From assembly GCA_030407085.1 (NCBI GenBank), contig CM059587.1, forward strand, positions 30,911,001 through 30,975,000: a DNA stretch of 64,000 nt, written 5' to 3'. Under the pieces are notes generated by a model, which worked only from the letters and a program-made list of their open reading frames with translations, was not told the DNA's origin and made no database searches. Shown one piece after another: positions 25,001 through 39,300 of the stretch. The DNA is from Trichopria drosophilae. Its lineage: Eukaryota; Arthropoda; Insecta; Hymenoptera; Diapriidae. Every line of letters starts with the position of its first letter. Position 1 is the stretch's first letter. Position numbers and translations under genes: made by a program.

Positions 25001-28000
25001 AGAATTGAACGGAAGTACATAATAGAAAGAGCTTACCCTGGGATTCCCCCGCTTTCCAGGTGATTCGCCAAAGTAACATCATACGACCACACATCGAACT
25101 GCCATTTTCGTAGCCCAAGTACACCACACAGCACAGATCCGCTGTGAATCCCTATCCTCATGTTGAGATCGACTTTTGTCGTATGTCTGACGTCTCGGAT
25201 AGCCTTGATCATATACAGCCCCATCTCGACACAGCAGTGTGCGTGATCGGCCCTTGCTATTGGCAAACCGGAAATGCAATAATAACAATCTCCAAGCAGC
25301 TTGATCCTTAAGCAATGGTTCTCCGCCGAAAGCTTATCGAAGCGGGCAAACAAGTCGTTCAAAACTTTCACGAGTTCTTGAGCACTGCACTGACTTGCTA
25401 ATGCTGAAAATAAACGTCACTATTCTTACCAGTATTCCATGGAATTTTAAGCATTTTATGTGACATTGATTTTAAATTGTAAATGAAACCTCTCCAACTG
25501 CCACAATAAATAGACATGACTACTGGCTATTTAAAAGTGACCTGTCCGGAGTCATGTTTTGTGTAAGATATTAACTAGTGACATGGATGGTACGCGATTG
25601 GAGTTTACTTATTGGGGGTGACCATCATGACTAGCAAATAAAGGAGGATGCCCACGAGCATACGTGATGTCCGCCATCCAAATGGAACTCCGAAACCGAT
25701 AAATTCGATGGGAGTATAATGAGGACTAACACTTAATACTAAATTAGAGTATTTTATCATGTGAGAAAATTTAAAAAATCGTTGTTGAAGTGGCGATTAC
25801 TACGTAGGAAAATGCGGTAATCTAAGTAGTAACAGTCTGTTTACGGACTATTACTACTTAGATTACTGCTTTTTTCTATGTAAAATAAATCCGCGACTCC
25901 TACGAGAAACTCTATTAGATGTGTGCATTTGGAAATGTTCTATATAAGTCTAGTCTGCGATCTCTTCTGACAGCCATTCTCTTACTACTAATTTACTCAA
26001 ATTGCCAAATTTCCATTAGCATAGACTTGCAAAAAGTTACAAGGAGATTGGTACATGCCTGACAAACTGTCCACGACGCGTCGCGTCGTTCTAGCTTTGC
26101 TTGACCAATAAAATATTAATATACCAAAATTTAGAATAGTATACCTGTAAAGCCCTTGATATCTGCAAAGAGAATGCTGACATTTTCATAACGATGTATA
26201 TATATTCGGTGAAATTGATTAGGCGTGAAAGTAATCGGTGCCCCTTTAGCAGTTTCTCTTGCTATATCTCTGATCATCTCTTTGGCCACAAAATCTGGTA
26301 ATACTGAAAGAATATAATTGATTTTTAACATTATTTAGAAAACCTCATCATATTATAAAGAATATGCACAAAATAAGGAATAATTCGGTTATTCTGTGAA
26401 GCAACCTATATCGCCATTTTAGCGAGCTTCCTACAATGTATCTACACCAGCTAGGAATATTCGCAACTATGTAATTATTTCTGTAAAAGATCACAAAAAT
26501 GCAATACAAAAAAATGTGTGTCCGTGATCTTGTACAAGCTCTTTTTTATTGAGATTGTGGAGTCAATCCACATAACCGCTCTTAAAAAAAATCGTGAATT
26601 GCGTTTTCTATACCCACTGCATATCTTTCATTTTTTTAATCGAGTACAATGAGTACGAATACGAATAGTATATTACAATTTTTACTTCAACTTAGACCAT
26701 AGGTGGTATGGGTCGAACTTTGAAAAATGCTCATTTGCAATTTGCATATAGTCCCTTGTCATATTATTATACTCATACTGAATATATTACCTATCCAATG
26801 AGTTTTATTGAAAAAGTAGTGATTTACGATAAATTAAAACATTTATTTCAATAAAACACGATATTTCGCAAAATTCATTATCTTGTATGACTACCTTTAG
26901 CAGTCTCGTGGTAACTATGAACAAATACATAACATTTTACCATAAGCATTTAACTAAAAGTTCTATTAACGAATGATAATGGTCTTGCAATAAAACAACA
27001 AAAATTCAGTGAAATATTAATTTTTCAGCACGAGCCTAATAATATGGCCAGTACTGTACATTTGGATCTATCTGGGTAGACCCCCTCCCCCTCTTTCTTT
27101 TTGTTTCAGCCAACAAACAACTATTAGTTGTTTACTAACAAAGCTGTTAGTAAACGAACCAGTACTAAGGAATATCCAACTCGCCACGGGGTCCAAGGAG
27201 GCACCACGCTTGTATTGTAGCTGGTTGTTGGCAATAAAGGATTATTATTATTTGTGTAAAAGAAATGAATCATAGTAATTCAAGCTAAGGCGAGGGCATC
27301 ACTTCAGTTCACTGTCCACTCATCGAAAAAGTAAGTATATTAAAAGTTTAAAAAATCGGTTGTTGAGATACATTTCTGACTTATTGCTCAAGAAATTTCA
27401 GCAAATTTTTGGGAAACGTGCGATAAATATTATCGATACGTTTCAAATCTTTCGTGAACAATAAAGACAACAGTTTTGTTATTTCACGTGTCCACAACCC
27501 TAAACATTTGTATTAGTCGAAAACTACTACAGCGCTAATAATTGAATAAAATTGAAAAAATCTATTCATTCATTAGTCAAATTTAACTACTTATTTTAGT
27601 AATAGGATATTAAAAAACGCAATTATTAAAATAGAATTAATAACCAACTATTCAACTTAGCTTTCATATGTTTTGACGATTTCAAATTTAACAAAAGAGA
27701 ACGTCTCGCCGTTAGGTAATTTTCTCTGAACAAAGATTGTCTTTGTATAGATTGTACCTTATCATAATAAGTTGTGATACATGGAAACAATAACTGAGGC
27801 TTCCAACGATACTTATGTGAAAGTAAAATTTATTCCAAAATTCAATTTTTATTCAAAAACATATGCGAATTACATAATATCTTTATTTTTATAATACGCG
27901 TACTTATATTACTGAATTTTTGTACTATGACGTAATTATGTGCTCACAGTTTCAGAATGTCATGGTATTATACTAAAGAAAAATGCTCATCGAATTACTT

Positions 28001-30322
28001 ATTTGAATCCAAATGAATATAATTCACGATGCGCCTAGCTAACATTTGAATTGTTAAATATGCATTTTTGCACATGCGTTAAACAACATTTTTCAATTAA
28101 GTTAAAGCAAAGTTGTACTTTACGCATGCTGTAACAATGATAACGTATCCTTTTTTTTGCATTTATTGTCGCTTTTATAATTCTTTCTGACATACACAAA
28201 TTTTCTGAAATAATACCCATTTATCATATTTTTATACTACCATTACAATTAAATTGATTCGCCCAAGCATCCCAGTAGGGACATGCAATATTCGAATAGT
28301 TCTCTGGAAGATCAGGAGTTAGGCAAATAATAAAGAGTCTTTCTACCAAAATGTTACAAAAAAACATGCCAATTAAACGAATGTGCATGCTTTACATTCG
28401 TAGAAAAAACTTTTATGCGTTTGTACGGAAACTTGACTATACACCAGAAATCTGGTCGATTTAATAGAGTAGGGAGATTTCAACAATTTTAAGTATATTT
28501 GCCTACATTGTATCATTCACAAATAGATATTTTCGTATCAATGGTGTAAAATGAACTTTTACACCCGCAGGGGATCAACGTTTTCGGGGGACTGCGAATC
28601 AGTGCGGAGTATGTATCGAATGATCGCTTCAAGGGGTAAAAGTTTACACCCGTGATACGAACAAAATGTTTCCTAGTAAGTATAAAATTTGAGTTTCTAA
28701 TACAGCTCGAAATTTTAGGAAACTTCTGTCACTTCTCACTCCCGCAAATCCGGATTTAAAAACGAATTTTACATCACTACGACGAAAAAAACTGTTGATT
28801 TTCTCCTAACAGGTTTTTTGAAGGAGTCATCATCACTTTGAATTTTGAACGGATTATTGTAAACACAAAATACTTCTACCACGAACCACGACGAATACAA
28901 TTTTTTTAGCATATATTAATTTTTATTAAAAACCCCACTTCATTATCATTCAATATAAATCGATTCTGGAATATAATGCTATAGCGGCATTCATACCATT
29001 AAACATTTTACTAACTTCTTTTATTAATTTGGTATTTTATTCCTTTCATGCTTAAGCTTGACTAAAATATCTACAAAAAAGTGCATTGTTCTTTAAACCA
29101 CGATTAATAAGTTTGAAAACTAGGGATATTTCCGAGCGTCAATAAAAGGGAAATAGAAAATAAATGGCAAGGAATATTTATGTATTACTGAGAACTATAT
29201 TTTGATTTTAAAAGCGTGTTGTTGTGTTTAAATTAGAAATACAGAATCTGGTCATTTTAATTCATTCACTTCCCAACTTTTTATGTACCATACCAAAAAA
29301 AACATGAATTAATTGAAATCAATCAAAAGGAACGGATGGTTGAACTGATTAAAAATTATTTAGGTGTCAAACGCCACGGATAATGTTCGTTAGCTGAAAT
29401 TATTTCATACAAGAACACCTTGTATAAAAATATAAACGGATGGTGAATGCGAAGACTGACCTTCCTGACTCCACACTAACGTAATCTACAAAGCTGCGGA
29501 AAATAATAAATCAATCTTATAAGTAGTGGAAACCTCCGATGCCCTGGGGAACCCCCGTAAAACATCTCTATATTAAACGTCATCGAAATTGCTTGAATTC
29601 GCGAATATTTCAAAATAAGTTCGTATTTTCAACAAATTGTTCAATTTGAACAATTCTAGTTTAATATAATAATAAAACCGTTTGTATCAGAAGCTAAAAT
29701 ACATTTCGATATATTACATTCAATACGAATTAGATAGGATTGCGTGTAATTTGTAAAGTGCGATTACTGAGATATAATCCAAATAAAAGCTTAAATATTT
29801 TGACCCTCTTTAAACGATTTCACAGGCAAAATGTTATTAAAGAATGAAAACTAAAAGGACCTGGATTAAGTATTGAGTACAAATTGAATTATATATTTCG
29901 CATTTTATATTTAATCCATAGCGTGGACATTTCTGAATGGGATGCGACCTGAAAAGTTGCAGTAAAGTCGCAAAAACTTTGAAAATGAGGTAAAAGTCGG
30001 TTTAAATATATTAGTGCTCGATTGCGCACGATTCCTTTAAAAATACTTTACTATAAAAGTAGATATAAATATTTTAATGTTAAATAAATAAAAATATAAG
30101 ATGATTGAGAATTAATTGTGTTGGCTACATAATTTATTTGCCAATAGAAATCCTTATGTGCATATAAATTTTCTACAGCGTGCGTGCGAAATTCAGCTAA
30201 CTCTTCATATCAATATTTATTTATTTATTTATTTATTTATTTATTCATATTTATTTGCGGACGATTAGGCCATAAGTATACAATTTAATAATTATAAATT
30301 ATAATATAAAAAGAAAAATAGA

Positions 30323-30391
<69 letters not shown>

Positions 30392-33300
30392 CACTATAAA
30401 ACGGTGTAAAAACGTAAAATGAACTAATATTAATATGTTTAATTTATGTATAGTTTTTCACGAAAGAATAAAAGGACAAGAGTATAAAACAAATAAAATT
30501 TACTTACAAGAACCATTGTATATTTAATGGCAATCGCCATTTTTGAAGTTACTTTTGGTTCCCGGCATGCAAATGGGTTACGAATTAATAATATATATAT
30601 ATATATATCTGTGTAGGGAAAACAATAATTAAATTGAACGACAAATTTCCTATCACATCCTATCTTCGAGAAAAATGAGGTTAAATTTGTAAGAATGTTC
30701 TTTTTTTATAACATTTAACCTCACCATTCTCAAAAATGGGATATGTTAGGAAAATTGTGCTAGCACCATCATTTTCAGCAAGAAAAATCCGCTGGGAAAT
30801 TATACTGAGATTGTCAATAGAGAAATCAGTGTTGGAGTGTGTTGTTTAATGCTCAATACTGCGGTAATGTTTTATAAAATAATGGAAGAAAGAGTAGAGC
30901 CATACGCTGTTAAAAATATGGGTGACAAAATTAATATTCAAGTGTATGAAGCCATTGGCATTCTTTTTTTTACACTCCGGGAGTACAACTCGATTTTGCG
31001 CCCTGCAGTGAAATATTCGGGCGCAAATTATCGAGCTCCATCGCCTGTCGTATTGAAAAATATCGTATGGAACACGAGTGAAATACCAACCTCAGACGAG
31101 TGTGATTGTTATCCTCGCTTCGCTCATGCAACAAATTTCGTACACTTCGGAGATCACTAATTGCGCCCTTGTTACATAATATACTATTATACACTGGTGT
31201 ATTTTACAATTAATACTCGCATGTATATTAAATTTCATGGAGAGTATATTACGGTTTATTTAAATGAAGATTAGTATTAATTTAATCTAATTAATTTAAA
31301 ACTAATTTTTATTTTTTCTGTCCTTGTGTACAGTAGGGTTAAGATGATTTTGTTTCTGCATTAAACAATGATATTTCACTATAGAGAAGTCGAAATATCG
31401 GATTCACTTTAAGAATTTTGGAATATGTATTTCAAGACAGTTATTGAAATTGGTTAATTGCAGTTGAAGATTTACTAAGATGCGTATTTTAAAAGCAGTA
31501 AAATTTACTAAGAATTTAATTCAAATAACTATTTACTTGAACCCATACACAATTTTGTTCAGTGTCAAGCATACCCAATAATATCAGTGGTTCATTCCAA
31601 CTTGAAAATGTCATGTTTTTGGCCCACCCACGTGATAAATTGAGCATTTTCTTCAAAAAACGATGAGAAGGAGTTGGATTAATGCAGCATTGAATAAAAC
31701 ATAAATTCAAGTTTTGCACACGCAAGGTTACATAAATCGGGTCCATCGAGGAAGTGATTTGTCATCGTTATTCCCAGCGTTTTTTACCCTTTCTTTATCA
31801 ACATCGCTCTTGCCGATACGCAACTGGCTTCTATTTCCGAGAGGCGATCAGATCGATATAGCAGATGAAGAGAGAGGAGCTTTCGAAAAATGTACGTAAC
31901 GTAACAGCCCTTGGGAAACACCTCGGGCGCGTAATCGACTGAGAATGCCTAGTGACCCTCTTGACACACGGGTGAGCAGGCTGCACGGGCCAATAAGCCC
32001 TCCCCATGTAGACATAGAGAAAAGGAAAGAGAGAAAGAACTCCAGAAGAGAGACGAACGGTGTATTAATAAATATATTGCTCCACAATTTATTTATGCAA
32101 AACAATTGATTCCCTAGTATTGCAACCAATAAAGAGCGAACAGTTCAATTGTGGGAAGCTAAATAGCCGGGTGCTCAATTGACACCGATTTGAGAATTCT
32201 GAAGAATTTGAGCATATGAACTTCCACGTTGATGAGCAATCATGACAGATTTTAGGAATTCAAATTTTAGCACACTTATAATTCGTATCATCGGGTCTGA
32301 ACTTTGATGACCCAGGAAAAAAATTCTGATTGGATCTTAGTTAATGTATGTTCTGGATAATACCGGAGCATATAAAGAATTCAAAAGATTTACTTAAATC
32401 TAATGAGATTTCTAACATGATCTAACAACATTGACCAGATGTATCAAGATCGGACTTGAGATCTATTCCTTAGATATGTATTAACATTCTCTGCTCGTGC
32501 GTGCGGCCATAACCGGGACATAATTTGACCTTACTAAATCTAATTTGATCACGTGGTATCTCTCGGTTGATCTGAATTCCTGTGTCGTGGAATCGCATAC
32601 TTACAAAATAGAATATAGTTTTAACTATGCTCAAAACAGAATTCGGTGGCTACAACAATATTTCGGGTTTGCTGAAGCTAAGAAGTTTACGTGAGTCAGT
32701 TCTTTTTAAAGATAAAATATTCCTAATCTCAATATATTGAGATATGTTTCTATCTCTAAAGGACTGAAAAAGTTGTGTAATTACATATTTTTATTTTTAC
32801 AGTTTTTTCTTCTGAAATATTCTTCATAACTCAGTGTTGCGAAGAAGCTGGAAATGAATTAATGTTAGCATGACAAATATTTTTTACGACCAGTTTCGTC
32901 GTATACTGGTTTTCGTTAAATCTAACGGTTTCTATCATAAAAAATTATGTTTACTGTTCCATTTAGCAGTGATAGAAACAAAGCGTACAGTACGTTCAAA
33001 ATGTCTAAATTCACGATTTTTTAACGCTTAGAGAGCTCTTAAGCAATAGACGAAGCATGTATTATTAGAGATTTTATACATTCGGTACTTTCAATTCTAC
33101 TAGAGAGGAATAATATAGACACATTAATGTTACTATAATACCTGATAGTAATAATTTCTCCTGTCGATTATTTTCATTTTGAGTCCTCTGCCGCGTCTCC
33201 ATGGAACGATGTGTTTCAAGGAACGCTTGCCGTTGGCCTCTGTCCGTTAAGTACTTAGTGTACATCCCTACGAGGTTCACCGCGATGTACAGCAGAACAT

Positions 33301-36300
33301 TTGTGGTTAACATTCTTACAATGCAGGCAATGTCCTACAACATATTATTTAAAAAACGATTATTCTAAGTGCTAAGTACGGTCATAATGACATTTTTATT
33401 GACAGTCGACTAACTTTCCTAAAGATCTGATTGTAATTATCGACTACAATTGCAAGTTAAGTTCCAATTTTCACTAGTTATATGAGGTCGAATTATATTT
33501 TTTGATGCAGCAGGCGTAAAAAGACCATTTTATTTTACTGCATCAAAAAATAATGTTTGATTCTCAGGCGTAGAATTTTCACGGCTTTGCCATCTATCGG
33601 GTTCTATTGTCGAGGCGTAAAACTCCATTTTACGCCCTTGATACAAAAATAACTATAAAACTTATAGTCTTTGGTGTATCTACTGAACCGTCAGGTGGAT
33701 TTGGAAGAAACTAAATTGAAGGCATTTAAATCTAATAGAAAAATGTAAGTGTTAATTCCATTAAGAATATAACACATTTGAGAAGTAGTTTTCAAAATTT
33801 TCAACGATTTCCTGTTTACATTCGATTTGTTTCCGATTATGAATGAAATTTAGCATATTTGAATGCCACATTAAATGTAGAACCAAATGAAATTGAATGA
33901 CATATCATTTATTTTAAGCAGGCTATATCAAAAAAGTGAAACATTAATATTTTGTCTCATTTACAAAGAATCGAGGCAACAGCCGATAAACTCGAAAAAT
34001 AAAAAACGTTTCAAAAGCATTGGACGTATAAAAACAATTAAGAACGTGTACTTTCTTAAAATGTATTTAATATCATTCGAATGTGGAAACAAATCGAATG
34101 GAAGCAGAAAACTACTGAAAATTTTGCACACGATCTCGTTTATTGGAATAGTTATCCTTGTCGTCATTTCGACTACACGAATAATTTGTAAACTTTGCTA
34201 TTTTCTTCTCTCAGTGTTGCGAAATTTAAGTGTCTATTATGATAACTTGCCATCCGGTATAAGACAATCGATTTTGCAGTATAGTGGCACGCGATTCAAA
34301 TCCGTCTAAATCTTCAGTCATTCCATGTAAAACTTTAAACCGTTTTCGATATTTAACTCTTTAAAGACGGAACGGAGAATTTTAGATTCTTTACATTCTG
34401 TATAAAACGTATATTTTTTTATAACTATGTTTTTCGCAAAAATGTACAATCTGTTACCAACGCAATCACCATCTACAATGTCATAAATTCATATAAAAGA
34501 AAACTGGTGCGAACGACATGTATATAAATATTTGTAAAAAATAGTATTTGGAGCAGTCTCTTATTGGTCAGCAAAATTACTTGAAGATAATGCGAATCGT
34601 TAGAATGTATTGCTCTGGGATGAAATGTGAAATCAGAACAAAGTTATTTTGCCATGGAAGTTTAAATATTTTTGCAAAAAGTGATTCAATGTCACACATG
34701 CTTATTAGAAGTATAAAGATTTGTTTATTTATATCGCTCCTAAAACTTAAATACGTTCCAAAAATAAAAAAAGACAAAAATACAGGAAAAAAGATGAATA
34801 AGTAAATAACAATTACTTTTTAGATACATTTACATATTCTTAGTAAGAGTCGCATGAATGATTTTGTCAGCTAAAAGAATTAACCAAAATGATCCAGGAG
34901 TTTGACGTTTTGATCGTTGACTTCGATTCATATTTGCAATTAGCAATTCCAGAAACATTTTACTGACAATTTTTAACAAAATCCTTTTAAATACTTTTCA
35001 TATTCATCCGCAAATATTTGATACGTCATTTTTATGATTGAACATCTTACTTTATATTTGTAAACAGCGACAAAGTAAATATAAATATAGTCAATAACTG
35101 AATTCCAATTTAGAAATTTCAATCGGTTAGTTAATAAATAAATAATCTACAAAATCAGCAATTTAAGCACTATTGAGAAATCAACATTTCGAAATTCTGA
35201 AAAGCGACACGTACCATTTTGATGCTGAAAGATTTTATATGCTATATTTCTTTCGTTTTTTCTGCTTTGCAATATACCTACAGGTTGAAATTGTAGATTT
35301 ATAACAAAAATACTGTAAAAATTCGCAATTTAAAAAGAAATTAAATAAACAGCTTTAACGTTTTGGGAACAACCTTGGAACGAATTCTTTTTGCAGAATC
35401 TGAAAGAGCACAGGGGCATCATGGGCATTGAAGAAATATTTTTTCCTTGGCCATAAAATTATTCAATTCATCCCTGAATTTTGAGTTTAATATACAATTT
35501 CGACTGGACTGAACTTTTAAGTGTTTGTATACCCTATTGATCGAATTGGATAATAATGAATGTGATGCTATCGAAATTCTTTTAGTTATTTTTGGTATAG
35601 AGTTATATTTAGTTTCATATTAAATAGGTATATAATATATAATACGAAATTTTGTGTCCGTTAAGTACGCCTTTTACGGAATCATTTGAGATTTGAAAAG
35701 TAGAATTTTACAGATTTGTGTCCTTAAAGGGGCACCCGCGGACTCGGGTGAAAAAATACAATGTCCGTTCCTTGGCAAAAGATTGTACTTCCTCGAATTG
35801 ATAGTACAATCTTTATATTCTATGCCAAAATCTTCTTAGTCCGTAAAATCCTACTTTACTGCCATGAATCGAAAACTACTGTTTGAACTATGATGCAGTA
35901 GAACCTCGGGACTTCTAAATTCAGGACTTCCAAGCCACCATACTCGGCACTTCGAAGTCACGTTGTACAAAATTTACAGCACGTGGCACACATATCGCTA
36001 GTGGGGGAAATGCCTCGTCAACCTTCGGCCTTGAAAATTGCGCAGAATACATGCGCATTAAAATTAGTCCCGAGTCACTCAGTCCCGTGAATTTAGAAGC
36101 CCCAAGGTTCTACTGTACTAATATTATTATACTAAATGAACATTTCGAGGATAGGAAGTTGAATTATCAATGAAAGTATAATCGTGGAACATTTTCGTTC
36201 TCAAGCTAGATACAATATACCTAATATTATATAAAAAAATCAGAACCTCTCTAGGTTGAGTCTCGCTAAGAAGGGTGACAACGGCTACCAACAAGTGTGT

Positions 36301-39300
36301 GAACACCGTCCCGAAGCCCGCAAGTACACACCATCTCAATGGAAGCGGTAACATAGCATAGGGTGCATATACGACGAACAAAATGTACCACATGAGCCTC
36401 TGTTGCGTCAAGAAGTGCAGTCCTGCAACTATGAAACCTGTAACATAAAAAAGTGACTAATTATTATTATTTAGACAGATAGCTAGACCAGTAGATTATT
36501 AAACCTCGGTAATAAAATTTAGTGAGTGCATGAAATATGATTTCGACCTCGCGGTAGATACGAGGTTATGTACTATTCTGTATATTTACTGATCGGGAAA
36601 TATTAAACGAACCACATTATTGTTTTGTTTATACTAGTTTAAACTAGTTTTGGTGATACCATGTTTTATTCTGGTAAAATGGTTCAATTACATATATTTT
36701 TTCTCTCTGTATCCTCTGGAAATAGCAGAGACAAAATATTTTAGACGTTACTATTCAATGATCATGATTTCCATTGTTTTTTTAATTAGACTGGACCGTG
36801 AAACAATGTATTGTTTAGTGTAGAAATCATTAACTGGTTGTAAACTTTATACCTACATGGTTTATTTGAACATACCGAAAATTAGGACTAAGAGATCAGT
36901 TTTAGGGTAAGCTGGGTAGCGAATGAATAATTATTCGTAAACTGTGTATTACTGTCATTACCTTTCGGCTCGGACCTAATTGTTTTATGGTGCTAGTTAA
37001 TGTCGTACATGCATTAATAGCAAGAATACACATACCATAAACAAGCGCATTCATGCATTGCCCGGTTCGCTCCATGCTTCTCTCTTAGTCCCAGTTTATG
37101 TTACGTTAGTACATATACCCATAGATATGTAATGAAATGTAATAAATAACAGCATTTTCAGTTTCTTCATATTTTTCATACAATTAGCATCTTAATTTCA
37201 TATTTTTAACATTTTCTTAAAATTTGTTTTTTTTCAAAAAAGCCGCTGTTCGGAAATCGAAATGATTTCGACAGATGGCGCTTGAAAAAAAAACATTTCA
37301 ACCATATTGAAATGTTTTATGTATGCAACTACCACCAGATGCGTTGCAGGTAAGCCCACCGAATATAAATTATTATAGTTGACAAGAAATTTTTGTATTA
37401 GAAGTAGAGAAAATTATAAAATATCGATATATGGAATTTTAAATTTGGCGACTTTCTATCCATTTCTTAGTGAAGACATCCGCAAAATTATTAAATGGAA
37501 TGCATTTTCGAACTGTAGTCTCTATTATGTTGGTTGTAAAGTATTTGAAAATTATACTAAACAAATACGTTGCGTAAGATGACGAAAACACATTTAGTAA
37601 CCAGCTACGTGAAAAAAAATGTTTGGTTTCTAGAAATATAATTTTAGTTGCTAGAATTAAACTTGTTGTTTTGTTGCTTTTTCTCTCAACCAAATTGACC
37701 GATTATATTACTTGCGCGAGTGTGGTTCCACCATTTAGTTTACGAAATAAAACACTGAGAGCCAAGTCGCCAAGATGAATTACGATAATTAGTAGAATCA
37801 TTTATTGAATCTATTTGTGATGTGCGTTCCTTTCAACGTCGAATGAACACTCACATCCGCAGTATATTGTTATCGACACGTTTGGACATTTGTACGTTAT
37901 CTCAATCATCATCGTTCTATCAACACAACTAAACTGTTTGGTTCTGATAAACAAAGTCGTGTAGTGCTAACAACCAAACCAGTTTACATCTGATACTGTC
38001 TAAATTTGAATCAGCGAAACATTCTAAGAGAGAAAATCATTGTTTAGTTTATCAATCTAAATCCAACCAAACCGGCTTAGTCGAACTGTAATTAATTTCA
38101 TAATTTGTTTGAATCTAACGATCTTTCAACGAGTCAAAGGATTATTAAATTAATCACCGTTTATTAGTGGCGTTTCCATGATTAACATTGTCATTATCAA
38201 CACTGTAGGAAATATCGATTGTAAACTTCCAACAAATGCTTGAAGATTTTTTACATCATAAAAGTATGTAAACTTACAAACAAAATTTGTGAAAATACAA
38301 TAAAAAAGTATTTGAAAGTACCTTGCGAGTAGCATGTTGTAATTTTCAATATTTTTAATGTAGATTCACAGTAAAATCATTCAATTTATTACGTGATAAG
38401 AAAATCGTGAAAGATCGAAATAATATGCTTGGATTTTCCGGCAAATATAATTCATTTTCAGTCTGGAAAATCTTTTTCACATTTTTCATGACAACAATAG
38501 AAGTGTTTCCTCATTATTTTATGCAGGTGGTGATGCGAAATATAAGATTTCCACTCGACACAGATAAAGTGACAAAATTTGCATAAATACATGAAGCACC
38601 TAAAATATCGAGAAGTATTGTTCTGTATATATTATTTATTAATATATGGTTATTAACCTATATAACGGATAAAAAACCTTCCTAATTGACTCACTAAGAG
38701 AGAATGATAAAGAGAGAATATTACCTTACTTCCTTGTCAAGATTCGCATTTTTACTTCTATTTTTTCTTAGAGAGATATTAATCTATATAAAGACACTTC
38801 CAATCTACTTGCATTTACTTAATTTTATCAAAATTGTAACTGCACGCCTCGACATTCAGCAAACATCATAACTTAACCTAAAATATATGACCAAAATTAA
38901 TGTACAGGAGTTTACTATCAGTAAATTGAAATGGATTACACTCGATATTTTTGGTTTCCTTACTTCCAACTGGATTGTAGTGATCTCAAAAATTTTCATT
39001 GGCGTAAAAATACTTGTTCAATAATGTTTTAAACTCTGACCAGTGCAAATTTTGATGAAGGTGATAGATATAATACTACATATTCTTACAATATATGTAA
39101 TAAAACCGCGATTGAATGTTGTAAAATCACAAAATAAATGTAATTTTACAACACATTATTTAGAAATTGTAAATTGACAATAAAATGTTATCATTTTACA
39201 AAATATATTTTGAAATCGCAATATTTATTGCAGATTTACATTATTTTCGTACTGTAATTTTGTTGTAAAATTACAACCACTTTTAACAGTAAAGCCGAAT

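Larger units (their letters stand above)
26304..33141. other. Ac78C intron (6.8 kb), repeat-rich
   Basis: No exon is seen. The intron holds a LINE 3'-end remnant, several hairpin elements, a TTTA run and a TA microsatellite, each listed separately. The patch 31890-32000 is GC-richer (gcagcccttgggaaacacc-like) without a recognisable frame. Confidence 0.6.
33335..36246. other. Ac78C intron (2.9 kb) with three small elements
   Basis: No exon is seen. It contains hairpin MITEs at 33496-33650 and 35695-35858 and a pogo/Tigger-like MITE at 35896-36115. The rest is AT-rich. Confidence 0.65.
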
